From: Isoetes taiwanensis | Taxonomy: Eukaryota > Streptophyta > Lycopodiopsida > Isoetales > Isoetaceae | Reading direction: 5' to 3' | NCBI GenBank assembly: GCA_021234155.1 | Contig: JAJEKV010000002.1 | Coordinates: 6,335,492 to 6,399,491, forward strand | Length of the DNA stretch: 64,000 nt | Shown: positions 22,727 through 35,109 of the stretch, one piece after another | Layout: every line of letters starts with the position of its first letter | Numbering within the stretch: the first letter of the stretch is position 1 | Made by a program: the position numbers and the translations under genes | Notes under the pieces: generated by a model | Told to the model about the DNA's origin: nothing | The model's database searches: none | The model's input: only the letters and a program-made list of their open reading frames with translations

Positions 22727-24183
22727 TGTGACGTTCCAGTACAATATACGATCTCAAGACGTACACCGTACTGCACCGTCACGCGTACACGCCATTCCAA
22801 GTGACGTGTACGCCGACGTATAGCCAAGCAAGTAGCGCCCTAGGGGGCAACTTGCAAGTGTGCACACAACCATTAAAAGGCATACCAAGGGTCGATAGCC
22901 TACATAAGGCCACCAAACCCTAACTTTCCCTTTTTCGTCCACAGACTTTCCGAGCTCCTTTTCGCGTATTTCAAGAGTCAATTCCGACTCCCAACATCTG
23001 CCTGAGTGTCCCAGCTCGTCAGACTTCCTTTCCGATCGCATCTCCAAGCAAGACAACGACATGGAAGCATTCCGAGCAAGAGGAGTGAACCAAGGACCAG
23101 GTATTTCGTCTATTCAATAGCCTAATCCGCCTTCCGGGCATAGAGTTAGCAGGTTTAGCCTATTGAATTGCCCATAGCAGCCACATAGAACCCTAGATAG
23201 CGAGCCCTAACTAAAGAACATAACTTCTATGATATAGATTAGATATTATTCTTTAGTCTGTGATGATACTGATGTATGGATGATCTCTGTGGACTCATTG
23301 TATTGGGAAGGGGGGTAGAGACCTATAGCTTAGTAGTTGATGCTCCTAGCTAGTCCCTTTAGTGCATTACTAGTATTCGGCCTGTGTACAAGAACCCCAC
23401 CGTTTGTGGGTGAAGGGGGCGAGGCCCGGCTTATAAGGAGGTTCGTGTTCGACTCTTGAGCGATCCCCGGTGTGTAAGGCCCCTCACAGGGGATCACTTT
23501 GTGGACTAGGTCTAATGGCTTGCCGAGTGTGGGTAAGGCATGGGCTCGACACCGTGGGGTGATCGTCACTCTCCATTGGGTTCAAGTCGAATAAGGCGGT
23601 GGCCCTCTAGTCACCTTGAGTCGGCATGTAGATCTGCGGAGGGAGTGATCCCTACCGCCCCATCGGGCGGGAGATGTAACCCGAGGAATAGCCCCTCGGC
23701 TATGCATCCCGTGGACTCTGGTCGAGGTCCCAACACTCTTCAACCTACTCTGCAGCCGTGTGCAGGGGGGGGCGGATGGAGTGGACAACCCTAAGCCATG
23801 TTCTTATGCCCAGCCAAATCCATTTGCCATGAATTGCATGCGCAATGACCTCACGAAGCCAAGCCGTCGGTCATCCCTTGAGTCCGAGCCTTGGGTAGGA
23901 TTCCCCATGTGATGTCTTGATCTTTGTCTATGCGGATATGTGATGAGCCATCCTCAAGAGATGGTTATGTGATGTTGATGTTGTATCTTGACAAGTATAT
24001 TTACGCTTCCAGACTAGGTAGGCCGAGGAAGGCGGGGTAAATGACCCCTTCATTCTTCCCCTTTGGAACTCAACAAGGTTGCGATGATACGTGGAGGGCC
24101 CCATGTCGATCTGAAGCTGGTATGGGGGATGAACTCCTATTTGTATACGGTGCGGGCACCGTATATGAGTAGGGGACGTCACA
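22727..24183 (+). repeat. LTR copy 1 (TGTGACG...CGTCACA family)
   Basis: It begins TGTGACGTTCC and ends GGGACGTCACA, so the ends are inverted repeats of TGTGACG. The preceding GGTGGGGAGAA is a good polypurine tract, so this was a 3' LTR. It aligns along its length with LTR copy 2, sharing GCCCTAGGGGGCAACTTGCA, GTATTGGGAAGGGGGGTAGA and ACGTGGAGGGCCC. The tract and LTR belong to a different family from the copia pol to its left; the junction is at about 22,695. Confidence 0.85.
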
Positions 24184-27100
24184 TCAAGCTTCTCTGTTGC
24201 TCTGGAATTGGGGCAGATTTCGCCATCTGGTTCGACATCCTGCAAGCAAAAGTTTCTTATCTGCACAAAGCAAAATCGATAACAGACCATTTACACATTC
24301 TTGAAAGCAAGCTCTTTGTTCCTGCACGCCTATTTTGATGCTTATTGGTATTTTTCAAGAGGGCCAGCACTGTGGCTAGCCCCCATTCATTCGACGTACA
24401 GGCTGCAGAGCAGTATTGCAGTAAGCACATCTGTACACAAAGCATTAGAGCGCATTTCTTAAAGCTTTCCAGTCTCCCTCATCTGCACACAAGCACCATT
24501 AGTACATCAAACTTCCAGCTACGATTGGAGCACAAACATATTTTCAGAAGCAACTTTACCTGTTGATCCCTTGGTTTCTTCCTAACCAATATGTCATCCA
24601 TGGCTTTGTACTTCTAAAAGCACCGATTCTTGATCTATATCCATCACGTTTTTAAGCTGTTGTCATGCTTTTGGCCACCATTTCAGTAGATTCCAGCATT
24701 CCTATTTAGTGCGAGTAAAAAAACACAACAAGCGTTTTCAAGCATTCGATCGTTATCGGAGGAGCATCACGCAAATAGAAGAGAAGTCAGCAATTTTGAT
24801 GAACCATTTAGAAGCAGTAGGAGCAGAGTCAAGCACAGTCATTCAGATATATATCTATTTCGACATTTTCCCAGCCAACTATCTGCATATTACACAGCAA
24901 GAAGCAGTCAATCCAGTTTGAGGCAGAATCCAGCCAAGCGGAGTTCCCATCAGCCCTTGCCTTGCCACCGACTTTGGAGATTTCTATTTCGGCCCTTGCC
25001 TTATCCGCTCTGTTTCTATCCCTTATAGCTATGCCCATCCTCTGTTTTTCGAAACCCCAATCACATCCATCGATTTGTTGCAGCGGCACCATACCAGGAT
25101 TCCTTTTTCTGGAGTTTCTAATTTTAGCATGCCACATTGAAAAGCGGTCTTTTGCTTCATTCACCACCATATCTTCCGTAAATAGAAAGATGCAGCACCG
25201 CCATAGCCGGCTCTGTTCAGCTTCATTTTGGCCTCACGCTCTGTTTCCCTAATTATTACTGGTTGATAATAGGCCACGCTAATTTTTGGTCCATGCTCAC
25301 GCTACCGCCCGCGCTATTAAGTCCACCCCATTTTTTGGCACCATGTTGTAATTGTCGAACTTGTCTTATAAAAGTCTATACATGTTTTTGTGCTAAAATC
25401 TTTTAGGGGGAGGCAGGTTAACATTGTACACATGTTAGGTGTCAATGGTGGCAGAAGATTGACACTTGGCATGATTAGGTTAATTTCAGTGTGTGGCTTA
25501 GATTTAGTTAGATGTACGGCTCAGATTTGCGGTCTACACTATATTAGACCGGAGCCTCTTCAGATGTACTCAGGTTTATCTCAAATTTGGAGAGCCTCAC
25601 TTGGCCACGTTCCCTTCATTCTTTGTACATATTTGTTTGTCTTGTTCTTGTTTCGTGATCATGAGCATGGCAGCTCTGTAGCATCTGGCAGTCATAGACT
25701 GCTGCTGCAGGGTGCATACCAAGAACTCAACATTAACAAGTGTACTATAGGGACTTGAACCCTTAACCTCCCACCACCCAGACAAACCCTTTTCCAACAC
25801 AGTAAGCCTTTTTTTAGTGGGGATAGTCTCTTGTTCTATTTAACCAATAGTATCTAAGTTTCTCTAGAAAGACTTCTGTCTACTATCATTCTTTTCTAAA
25901 CCAACGCTGTGGTGGCAACAACTCTGTTGGACTTGTGCAACCATGGTGAGGTAGGCATAACGTAAGGGTTCTTACTATCACTGCGGAATGGTTCCCGCAA
26001 CTATATCGACAAACTTTCCACTGAGCGATGGAAGGGAACTCCTCTGAGTAAGATAGAGACTTCTAACTTGGATTCTAATCCACTATCACCTTTGATATTC
26101 TTTAATTGATGGTAATAATGTCAAATTATCAACATTCCTAACCCAGAGCTTTAAATATTTTTTCTCTAGCACATGTCTCGGTAGTAAATTTCTCTCAGCC
26201 CTACCATGCTTTAATCTATACTACATTCATATGCTTTATCTTATATCTTACTCGACTTTATATACTAGGGTTAAGTAAAATTCATAGAGACGACCATACC
26301 TAACGTTATTTTTCTTTAATGTCTAGGTCTTAACTCGTCTCACTTCCAGAGAACGGTTCTCTTGGCCCAACCGATTAGGGACTGCCATGGGGCACTTGTC
26401 TAGGCCATGGGCTTGGATTCCTTTAATCCTATCACCCTTCAATACTTCTTTTCAAGGGTCGTGTTCCTTTTTATGGATCACTCCCCCAGATCATGATACA
26501 TACTCTGTAACACATAGTGAGTGCTTGTGTTATAACCCCCACAACGATATTAATACTTTACTCTAATTTATCTAGAGTATAAGTTTTAGTATTTCTTTGT
26601 GCCAAACTTCACCGCCTATACGGCCGTGATTAATTGTCTCTGTCACACACGCCTGTCGAATTGACGATGGCTTATCCTCTTTTGGAGTTGTTCTACCGTA
26701 ACGGTCTAATGGCATCCAACCATTGTTGAATAATCATCTCCTTCTAGGATATCTAGATATGGTTGGGGCAAAGTGTTTCCAACCATTACTTTAGTGCCTA
26801 AACGTCATTAAGTTCCATAAATGAACTTACATATTTTAAGGGATTATGTGAATATCCCAAAGGACAGTACCATTCAAAGACCTCTCAAGAGAGGCCTCTT
26901 CTATTAAAAAGATTCTTGGTGAATTCAATCCACCATGTTGTCCTAGGAAAATGAAAGTCTTCTTCCCTAAGCCATGCACCAAACCTTTAAAGAGCTTTTC
27001 AGCTTTTGCTGCCTTTCAAGCCAGAAATCTATCTTTACATGTCAGGAAAGACCCCCCATCAAGTCATGCCACTCATCCAAAGATCGTGGAGGTAATAACC

Positions 27101-27464
27101 TTCCCATCCAGGTCGCCAAATATCACGAACAAGGGTCCTTCATTCCTTTTCTTCTCCAATATGTTTTCTACGTCCATGACCGATTTTTGTACCCTGGCCT
27201 TTACGCGTGACACAGCGTACGCCATTCACCCTCTGGTTGTGACCTTTATTCAATAGCGTCACCAATCCATTTACTCCTTTAGGTTCGTTAACCGTCTTGT
27301 GGCTTCTAAGCCACTATAAAATGCCCCCTATATTGTTATAACCCACATATCCTTGGGGGTTAGGATTCAACATTGTTGTCCGCCCTAGAAATGTTAGTCA
27401 TTACGTTTCTCTGTTATGACGTTATGACGTCGTTATAGCATTACTAATGACTTGGCATCCTCAT
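24184..27464. other. 3.3-kb stretch between the two LTRs, no recognised gene
   Basis: No primer-binding site follows LTR copy 1, so this is not its internal region. The open frames (for example 24,962-25,252 and 26,951-27,256) show no domain. A minus-strand segment near 25,725-25,800 has a GGTTCAAGTCC block like a polymerase III B box and may be a SINE relic. 25,850-26,900 reads like decayed sequence without a frame. Confidence 0.4.
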
Positions 27465-28970
27465 TGTGACGTTCCAGAACAGAGCCAGCAGGTAGCCCTA
27501 GGGGGCAACTTGCAAGGTGTGTGCATTTATTTATGTGCACATTTACCCATGTGCACATTTATCTAGGTACACATTTTCCCATGTGGACACTTTATGCCAC
27601 CTAGTCAATAAAGGCAAGTGGACCATACCCAATTATCCACATGCTTAAAGGGATAATTGGAAACCCTAGCCCTAACCCCTTGTCTATTTAGGTAAGGGAA
27701 ACCCTAATTTGCTATTTTCGTTCATGCCATTTTAGGGCTCTGTTTTACTTGCTCCAGGAGTCAAACCCGCCTCCTAGACTCTGTCTGAGCGATCTAGCTC
27801 ATTAGTTTCCCTTTTTAGCTTCATCTTCTAGCAGTTCAGCAGGATGGTCGAGTTCAGGACAGGAGGAGCGAGCCAAGGATCAGGTATTTAGTCAATTTAA
27901 TAGCCTAAACCGTCTTCCAGTCATTGAATCAGTAGGTTTAGCCTATTAAATTGCCCATAGCAGCCATTTAGATCCCCAGATACCAAGCTCTAACTAAAGA
28001 ACCTAACTCTATGATATAGATTAGATCTAGTTCTTTAGTTCTTCTGTGATGTATATGGATGATGTATCTCTGTGAACTCATTGTATTGGGAAGGGGGGTA
28101 GAGACCTTAAAGCCTGGTAGTTGATGCTCCTAGTTAGCCTCTCTAGCACACTGTAAATTCGACCTGTGTACAAGAACCACACCTGGTTGTGGGTGAAGGG
28201 GCCAGACTGGCTTATAAGGAGGTTCGTGTTCTGACTCTTGAACGATCCCTCTAGTGTGTAAAGTCTACCGGGGATCACTGTGGACTAGGTCTAATGGCTT
28301 GCCACTGCGTGTGGGCAAGGCATGGGCTCGACACCCATGGAGTGATGCGTCACTCTCCATTGGGTTCAAGTCGAATAAGGGCAGTGACCCTCTAGTCACC
28401 TTGAGTCAGCATGTAGATCTCTGGAGGGAGTGATCCCTACCTGCTCCATCGGAACTGGGGAGATGCAACCCAGGAATAGCCCCTTTGACTATGCATCCGG
28501 TGGGCTACAGTCAGGTCCCAACACTTTTCAACCTACTCTGCAAGGTGTGCACAGGAGGAGCGGATGGAGTGGACTACCCTAAGCCATGTTCTTATGCCAG
28601 CCAAATCCATTGCCATGAACTCTATCTGCAATGAACTCTGGAGACCCAAGCCGTCAGTCATCCTCTTGAGTCTGAGCCTTGGGTAGGACTCCCCATGTGA
28701 TGCACTGATCTTGTCTATGCAGGTATGTGATGTGCCATCCTTCGAGGTGGTGTATGATATTGATATTGTATACTGACATGTATGTTTACGCTTCCGCAGC
28801 TAGGTCGGCCCTGAGGGAGACAGGGCAAATGACCCCTTCATTCTTCCCACTGGAACTCATCAGGGTTGCAGTGATACGTGGAGGGCCCTGTATCAATGTG
28901 GAGCTGGTATGGGGGATGAACTCCTGTTTGTATACGGTGAGTGCACCGTATATGAATAGGGGACGTCACA
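27465..28970 (+). repeat. LTR copy 2, 5' LTR of an element
   Basis: It begins TGTGACGTTCC and ends GGGGACGTCACA, directly followed by a primer-binding site (TGGTATCAGAGC, 28,972-28,983), so it is a 5' LTR in plus orientation. It is about 1,506 bp against 1,457 bp for copy 1; small insertions and substitutions throughout show the two come from different insertions. Confidence 0.88.
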
Positions 28971-28971
28971 G

Positions 28972-30940
28972 TGGTATCAGAGCAATGTCCTTGGAGACCA
29001 AGAGCAAAGCACTGGCCATGCTCCCAGTAGTACTAACTTGATAGGGTCCTCAAACCTCGAAAAGTGGGAAATTTTTTTCTCATTTTTGTAGTATATGCTA
29101 AGCTAGTAACAGTTAGGCGAATTAGAACATAAAAAGACTAAAAAGTTGAGCCAAATCTTTCTAAGGTAAGAATGTCTCATACGTCGTGCCAGAGCACAAT
29201 CCTAAAATTTAGGTCGAGCCCTGGGCGCATCATGTGAGACATTAGGTCAAAATCACCTTAATACTTGATGAATTTTAATAAGGCAACATGCTAGATCGAG
29301 TTTTAAGGTAAGAATTAGCTAGATTTGTATATTACATCCCTAGGAATATGCCTAGAAATTACATAATTTAGTAAAAAATGCACAATGTCTCACACCATGC
29401 GCCAGAAGCTTGATCTAATTATTAGCTCGGGCCTCCCACGCATCGTGTGAGACCAGGCCCATGCAGCTGAAGCCGATGTCAATGCAATTTTTCAAGTTTT
29501 CCGCAAAGAGCTAGATGTCCAAGCCACGTTGCAAGCAACCCCAGCTTACATGGAAGTCATGTCCGAATTCCAAGTTTAGGTAGGACCGTCCCTAGTACAG
29601 CTTCCCCCATGCACATGATATTTTGTCCCCAGGCAGTCCCTCCAAGCAGCCTTAGGTGATGTCCCCAACATCGCCAAATATCTGACCAATAAAGCTCAGA
29701 GGTTGCCAGATTACATGGTCCTAACAGCTAATAGGAACAAGTATTTTTCATACACCGCTGCCCTAGCCATTTTCCTTTCCCACCGGGCCCAGAACCCCAT
29801 TGGGGAAACCTCTATCCCTCCCATGGACGTAGATCCCTTAGCCTCTTCAGCAGATGATCAGCGCCTACTGCAGTACCAAGCGGAACGAGAAGGAAGAGCA
29901 GATGATGAACCGGTCAACTCTGACCACGAAGACTACGTCGAGCTCGACCCCGAGGAAGAGCGCCAGCTAGCAGAACAGGTGATGCCAGTTTTTGAACAAG
30001 ACCGGCAGACCCTCAGGATCGCTCCCCCGCTCGGGCTGGGTATTACAAGCCTAGCCCCCATCTTCATCGACGGCCAGGAGTATTTGCTCCTTAGCGACAT
30101 CCAGAACCTCCCAGAATGCAGAGACACGGAGTACCGAATCGACGAGTTGCTGTATCTTCTATGGCCTTCATCGACCGAGAGGCTTCCGACTTCCCGATCC
30201 AGGTCAGAGAAGCCGACACCTATACTGGGGAGTCGACTTCAGACATCCAAGCCTATAGCAGCATCCGGCAGATGATGGAAGCTCGGGACCTGCCGTCTGA
30301 AGAGGAGTTTTATGCCATTCAAGAACGGATGGGGATCCGTGGCAAGACCACGAACATTCTGATGCCAAGTTCTTCGACACCAGCCTCCACAGGTGTTCAG
30401 AGAAGAGGCGAGATCGACCTGCGGCGAATCACTTCGACAGTCAGAGACTATGTAGAAATCACAGAAATCGACGTCGATGAGTATACAGGGAGACATAGAG
30501 CCGGAGCCCGAGGGGACGACGAATCAACAACGTCGCACAACGACAAGTCGCTAAGATACTATCTTCCCCTGCTGATGGACGGGAGAATAGCGGTAATACA
30601 CCGCAAATTCAGCCCCAGGGGCGAAGAAGGAGTATTCATGCTCATCGCACTCTCAGGCTTTGGCAGGCATACTCGGCTGGTTTCAAACACCGACTATGCC
30701 GTCTTAGTCAAGAGAACGATAGCACTTGACATCTTCGACTTCGCTGTGCCCTACCGACGGCAGGGTAGACTAGCAGTAACCGCGGCCTACACTTCCGACC
30801 GCAGGGTAGAGGAATTGGTGACAGCCTTGCAGGGCGGGTCATCAACAAATATCCTCAGGAACTTGGGACGCTCGGTAGGAACGATCCAAGTTAAGAAGTT
30901 TCTCCAGGATAACCCATCCTACCTGCGATTTCAAGAATAG
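28972..30940 (+). CDS. internal region of LTR element, unrecognised coding frame
   Basis: After the primer-binding site there are about 490 bases without a frame. A possible spliced leader then reads FRKELDVQATLQATPAYMEV near 29,500 and continues after a CCCCAG. The main frame starts about 29,640 (LGDVPNIAKYLTNKAQRLPD) and runs to about 30,160, then shifts to a second frame reaching 30,940 (ending NPSYLRFQE). The combined product is about 410 residues: an acidic middle (DHEDYVELDPEEERQLAEQV) and a globular C-terminal half (RYYLPLLMDGRIAVIHRKFS...). No zinc knuckle, protease, reverse transcriptase or integrase is visible. It stands where gag should be but does not look like a gag I know. An extra LTR-element ORF or a virus-derived structural or movement-type protein are alternatives I cannot test. 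Confidence 0.5.
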
Positions 30941-31540
30941 TTAGACTCTTGATCCCGGGGGCATTGTATTTAAGATATTATATCCTATCCTAATATTAAT
31001 ATGGTTACTTCGCATGAGGGGGGTTTGTTATGCCCCCTCATGCACAACCCATGTGCATGCATACCCCATCGACTCCCTTGAATCCCCGCCGTCTGGTTAA
31101 GAGCCAATGGTCCAGATGATGACAGGTCATAGGGGATTTATGTATGCATCATATGTTGCAGGTGTATGGGGGCATAGGCCATAGTTGCGAACCGTTGGAT
31201 GAAAACATTGAAGTAAATCTTGGCGGTTGGTTCTGAGCAGGGGATGTATGGGGTGTTTGAGCAGGGGACCCAAAGAGGGGTTTTGATATTGGCCGTTGAG
31301 ATTGGATGTCAATTTGGGGCTTCTCATCTCGATCGTTGAAGATGAAGTTCGAGGTTAGGGGACAAGGAACGAGGAGTGAAAGTTTCGTGGTATTTGCTGT
31401 GCATTGTTCCTCCTCAGTATTCTGAGCACTCTGTGTTCCTAGATTGTGATCTCCAGGTTTTACTTATGGTGGTCGGAGCAGACAGTGTTAAATGTGGCTG
31501 TGCACGTGGGTGGAAGGGGAATGAGGTAAGCAAGATTGTG

Positions 31541-33740
31541 GCTTCTTAAATGGGTGTGTGTTTTAGTGTTCCAGGGTTTTGTTGGGCTCTTTTGTAATAA
31601 CTCTGTTGTGGTGATTGAAGGTCTTGGCATTTTGGCGATTGAAGTTTGTGACTTGAATTGAAGTTTGTTGGAGTTCAGGATGAGTTTAGCAGTAGCATGG
31701 CATAGAAATATAGACTAGTGGGGTAGATGATATTGTAGGAAGCTTGAAAGTTAGTTAAATTTGTGAATGCTAAAGAGAAAGAAAGCTGTTGGTAAGATTG
31801 CATTGAAATTGTGGACATGCAGCTGATGATCAACAAAATTCAATTAAGGAGTATTGAGATGATCTACTTACTAGATTCGAAGGATTATATGAGAGTTTAT
31901 GCAGATTACAAAGGAGTAATGATCTTCAAGCACATGCTATCTTCTAATTCGAAAGTGCATAGTGTTTCACAGGAAGAATTAGTGTAGGCGGATGTGTTGG
32001 ATATATGGGTGGCATATACTATGATGCCAAAAACATGTTGGTCTTTGTTGTATCACATTTTCATAAGAAAGGGAAAAAAAAAAAGAGGGAATTGTGCGAA
32101 GTGAATCTGGTGTGTTTGTAAGTACTTCTTTACGGAGTCTGATTGAGTAATCGTGAAACTTCCCATATTGGTTACGGATTTCTTTCATATGGTTGTCAAG
32201 TTGTCCTGTTTAATATTCTCGTATATTTGGAAGTAGTGAAAGTTTGAAACTTAATTATAGAATTGATCTAGTTACCAGATTCGAAGGATTATATGAGAGT
32301 TTATGCAGATTACAAAGGAGTAATGATCTTCAAGTTCTCCTGTTTAATATCTTTGTATTTGGAAGTAGTGAAAGTTTGAAACTTAGTTATAAAATTGTGA
32401 GGGCTTAAATTTAAGGGAATTATTTATATATTGAGCAGTTTGTTTGATGTTGGTGTTGCTTTGTATGTGCGTGGTACCTGATTCGAGAATAAGGTTTCGC
32501 GGAGTGGTATTGGAAGTGGACGATGATGGAAGGTGGCTTATTTACATTGGTTGGTAAGGTCATGGTATTTTTGGTGAGGAAGGTTGTCTGGTGAGTTTCT
32601 TTGGTGTGTTAAACATTCTAGGATTTGGGTAGCAGGTAGTAGGTTGGATATTTGTAGTAGGTAGTAGGTTGTGGCTTCTTAAATGGGTGTGTGTTTTAGT
32701 GTTCCAGGGTTTTGTTGGGCTCTTTTGTGATAACTGGCATAGAAATATAGACTAGTGGGGTAGATGACATTGTAGGAAGCTTGAAAGTTAGTTAAATTTG
32801 TGAATACTAAAGAGAAAGAAAGTTGTTCGTAAGATTGCATTGAAATTGTGGACATGTAGCTGATAATCAACAAAATTCAATTAAGGAGTATTGAGATGAT
32901 CTACTTACTAGATTCGAAGGATTATATGAGAGTTTATGCAGATTACAAAGGAGTAATGATCTTCAAGCACATGCTATGTTCTAATTCGAGTGCATAGTGT
33001 TTCCTGGGAAGAATTAGTGTAGGCAGATGTGTTGGATATATGGGTGGCATATACTATGATGCCAAAAAAATATGTTGGTGCTGTTATAACACATTTTCAT
33101 AAGAAAGGGGAAAAAAAAGAGGGAATTGTGCAGAAGTGAATCTGGTGTGTTTGTAAGTACTTCCTTAAGGAGTCTGATTGAGTAATCGTGAAACTTCCCA
33201 TATTGGTTACGGATTTCTTTCATATGGTTGTCAAGTTGTCCTGTTTAATATTTTCGTATATTTGGAAGTAGTGAAAGTTTGAAACTTAATTATAGAATTG
33301 ATCTACTTACCAGATTCGAAGGATTATATGAGAGTTTATGCAGATTACAAAGGAGTAATGATCTTCAAGTTCTCCTGTTTAACATCTTTGTATATTTGGA
33401 AGTAGTGAAAGTTTGAAACTTAATTATAAAATTGTGAGGGCTTAAATTTAAGGGGATTATTTATATATTGAGCAGTTTGTTTGATGTTGGTGTTGCTTTG
33501 TATGTGTAGGGTACGGATTCGAGAATAAGGTTTCGTGAGTGGTACTGGAAGCGTGACGTGCAGTGGAAGGTGGCTGTTATTTACATTGGTTGGTAAGGTC
33601 ATGGTATTTTTGGATTGTCATGAGGAAGGTTGTCCTGGTGAGTTTGCTGGTGTGTTAAACATTCTAGGATTTGGGTACCATGTAGTAGGTTGGATATTTG
33701 TGTGTGTATGCGTGTTTGAAAGGACTGGAGTGTGAGGTTG
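31541..33740 (+). repeat. tandem duplication of ~1.03-1.13 kb in the Helitron 5' region
   Basis: 31,541-32,672 and 32,673-33,7xx are near-identical direct repeats. The second copy lacks about 97 bp just after the shared block GGTTTTGTTGGGCTCTTTTG. Inside each copy a smaller block (GATTCGAAGGATTATATGAG and about 70 bp around) is itself present twice, giving four copies (about 31,874, 32,279, 32,912 and 33,315). No coding content. Confidence 0.9.
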
Positions 33741-35107
33741 TAATGCCAAGGTCTAGAGTACAGATTGATTCAAGTTATATATACTTTGCTGATGATGTTA
33801 GAAGATTGAGGCGAAACGAGTATAGGTGGAGATGGTATGCAAATTTGGCTTACGATACCTTTCAGTGTTGACGATGGGCAATGTGTCCATTTGAAAGCTA
33901 CAAATCCTTGCACTTAGGTATCGAGAGGCCGAGTCTTAGTCCCGGGCTTTTCTCATTTGACCGGGCGAGTCGAGAATGCCTCGACTTGCCAACAATCAAG
34001 AAAGTACGGGCCTTCTTCACCGACTTGCGGTCGAGAATTTCTCATTTCAAGGCGAGAATAGGGGAGTGTACATTGGATTGTTGGCTGGTTGAGGGATTCT
34101 CGACTTCGGGGAGTCAAGAATGCACAAAGGCTACGGACAAAAAAGAATGCGAGAAAGGCGATGCTGGCTCCTTGCATTCTTGGTGCTGGCGATAGTCCGA
34201 GACACTCTCCTTCGACATATCTTGGTGAACATTGTGAAGGAAGTGGTACTTACCGCAGAGCCTCTGGGTCGGGCTTGCTATCCGCAAGTTAGATATACTT
34301 TGTTGATGAGCTTAGAAGATTGAGGCTTAAATGAGTATAGGTGTGGAGATGGTATGCAAATTTAAACACAATACCTTTCAGTCTTCACGATGGGCAATGT
34401 GTCCATTTCAAAGCTACAAATCCATCCGACACGGGGGTTGAGTTTAAGAGTGGCCAGAATAGATATTTCTGCTTGATTTTTTAAGTTCAAAGATGAAAGC
34501 AACGGACTAAGAGGCGGTGTAGTTGACTAGCGGATTTATAATTGGGCAAAGATGTGAGATGGGATTAAGATCCAAAAGTGTATGAGTGATGAATATAGAC
34601 TCCACTTCTGTTTGGAGACTTTGCTTTGCAAAAACATGGGCTTTCTATCATTGTAAAGGAGCAAATCTCAATGCCTGGTCATAGTTTTGTAGCTACTTGA
34701 TGAGATCATATAGATTTTGGTATAAAAACTAACGGTTCGTATGTGCAATGGTTCTTGAAGTACATAAAATTATGCACTTCTTGAAATTTACTTAAATTTG
34801 TGACGCCTTAAATTTACGGGGACTATTTATATGTTGAGTAGTTTGTTTGCTGTTGATGTTACTTTGTATGTGCAGGGGACGGCTTGGAGGGTTTCGTGAG
34901 TGGATTTGGTAGCATGCCGTGCATGGGAGGGTGGCTGGGTGGCTGTCATCTACGTTGTCTGGTAAGGTTATGATATTTTTGGATTGTGATAAGTAAGGTT
35001 GTGTTGGTGAGTCTGCTGGTGTATTAAGTATTCTAGGATTTGGGTAGCAGGTAGTAGGTTGAATATTTTTGTGTGTATGTGTGTTCCAAAGGACTGGAGT
35101 GTGAGGT
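33741..35107 (+). repeat. further duplicated Helitron leader with start-of-ORF pieces
   Basis: ATGCCAAG(G)TCTAGAGTACAGATTGA at 33,743 recurs at 35,110 (ATGCCAAGGCCTAGAGTAGA), and its downstream part recurs again near 34,290-34,430 (GATGGGCAATGTGTCCATTT at 33,869 and 34,388). Each begins what looks like the Helitron ORF start (MPRPRVEIDPSQTYSADELR in the 35,110 copy). The 33,905-34,290 piece between them is GC-richer and unrelated. Confidence 0.75.
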
Positions 35108-35109
35108 TG

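Noticed and set aside
25725-25800. tRNA gene on the minus strand
   Set aside because: A B-box-like GGTTCAAGTCC is present, but I cannot fold a full cloverleaf or find a good A box and anticodon arm. A SINE relic is possible.
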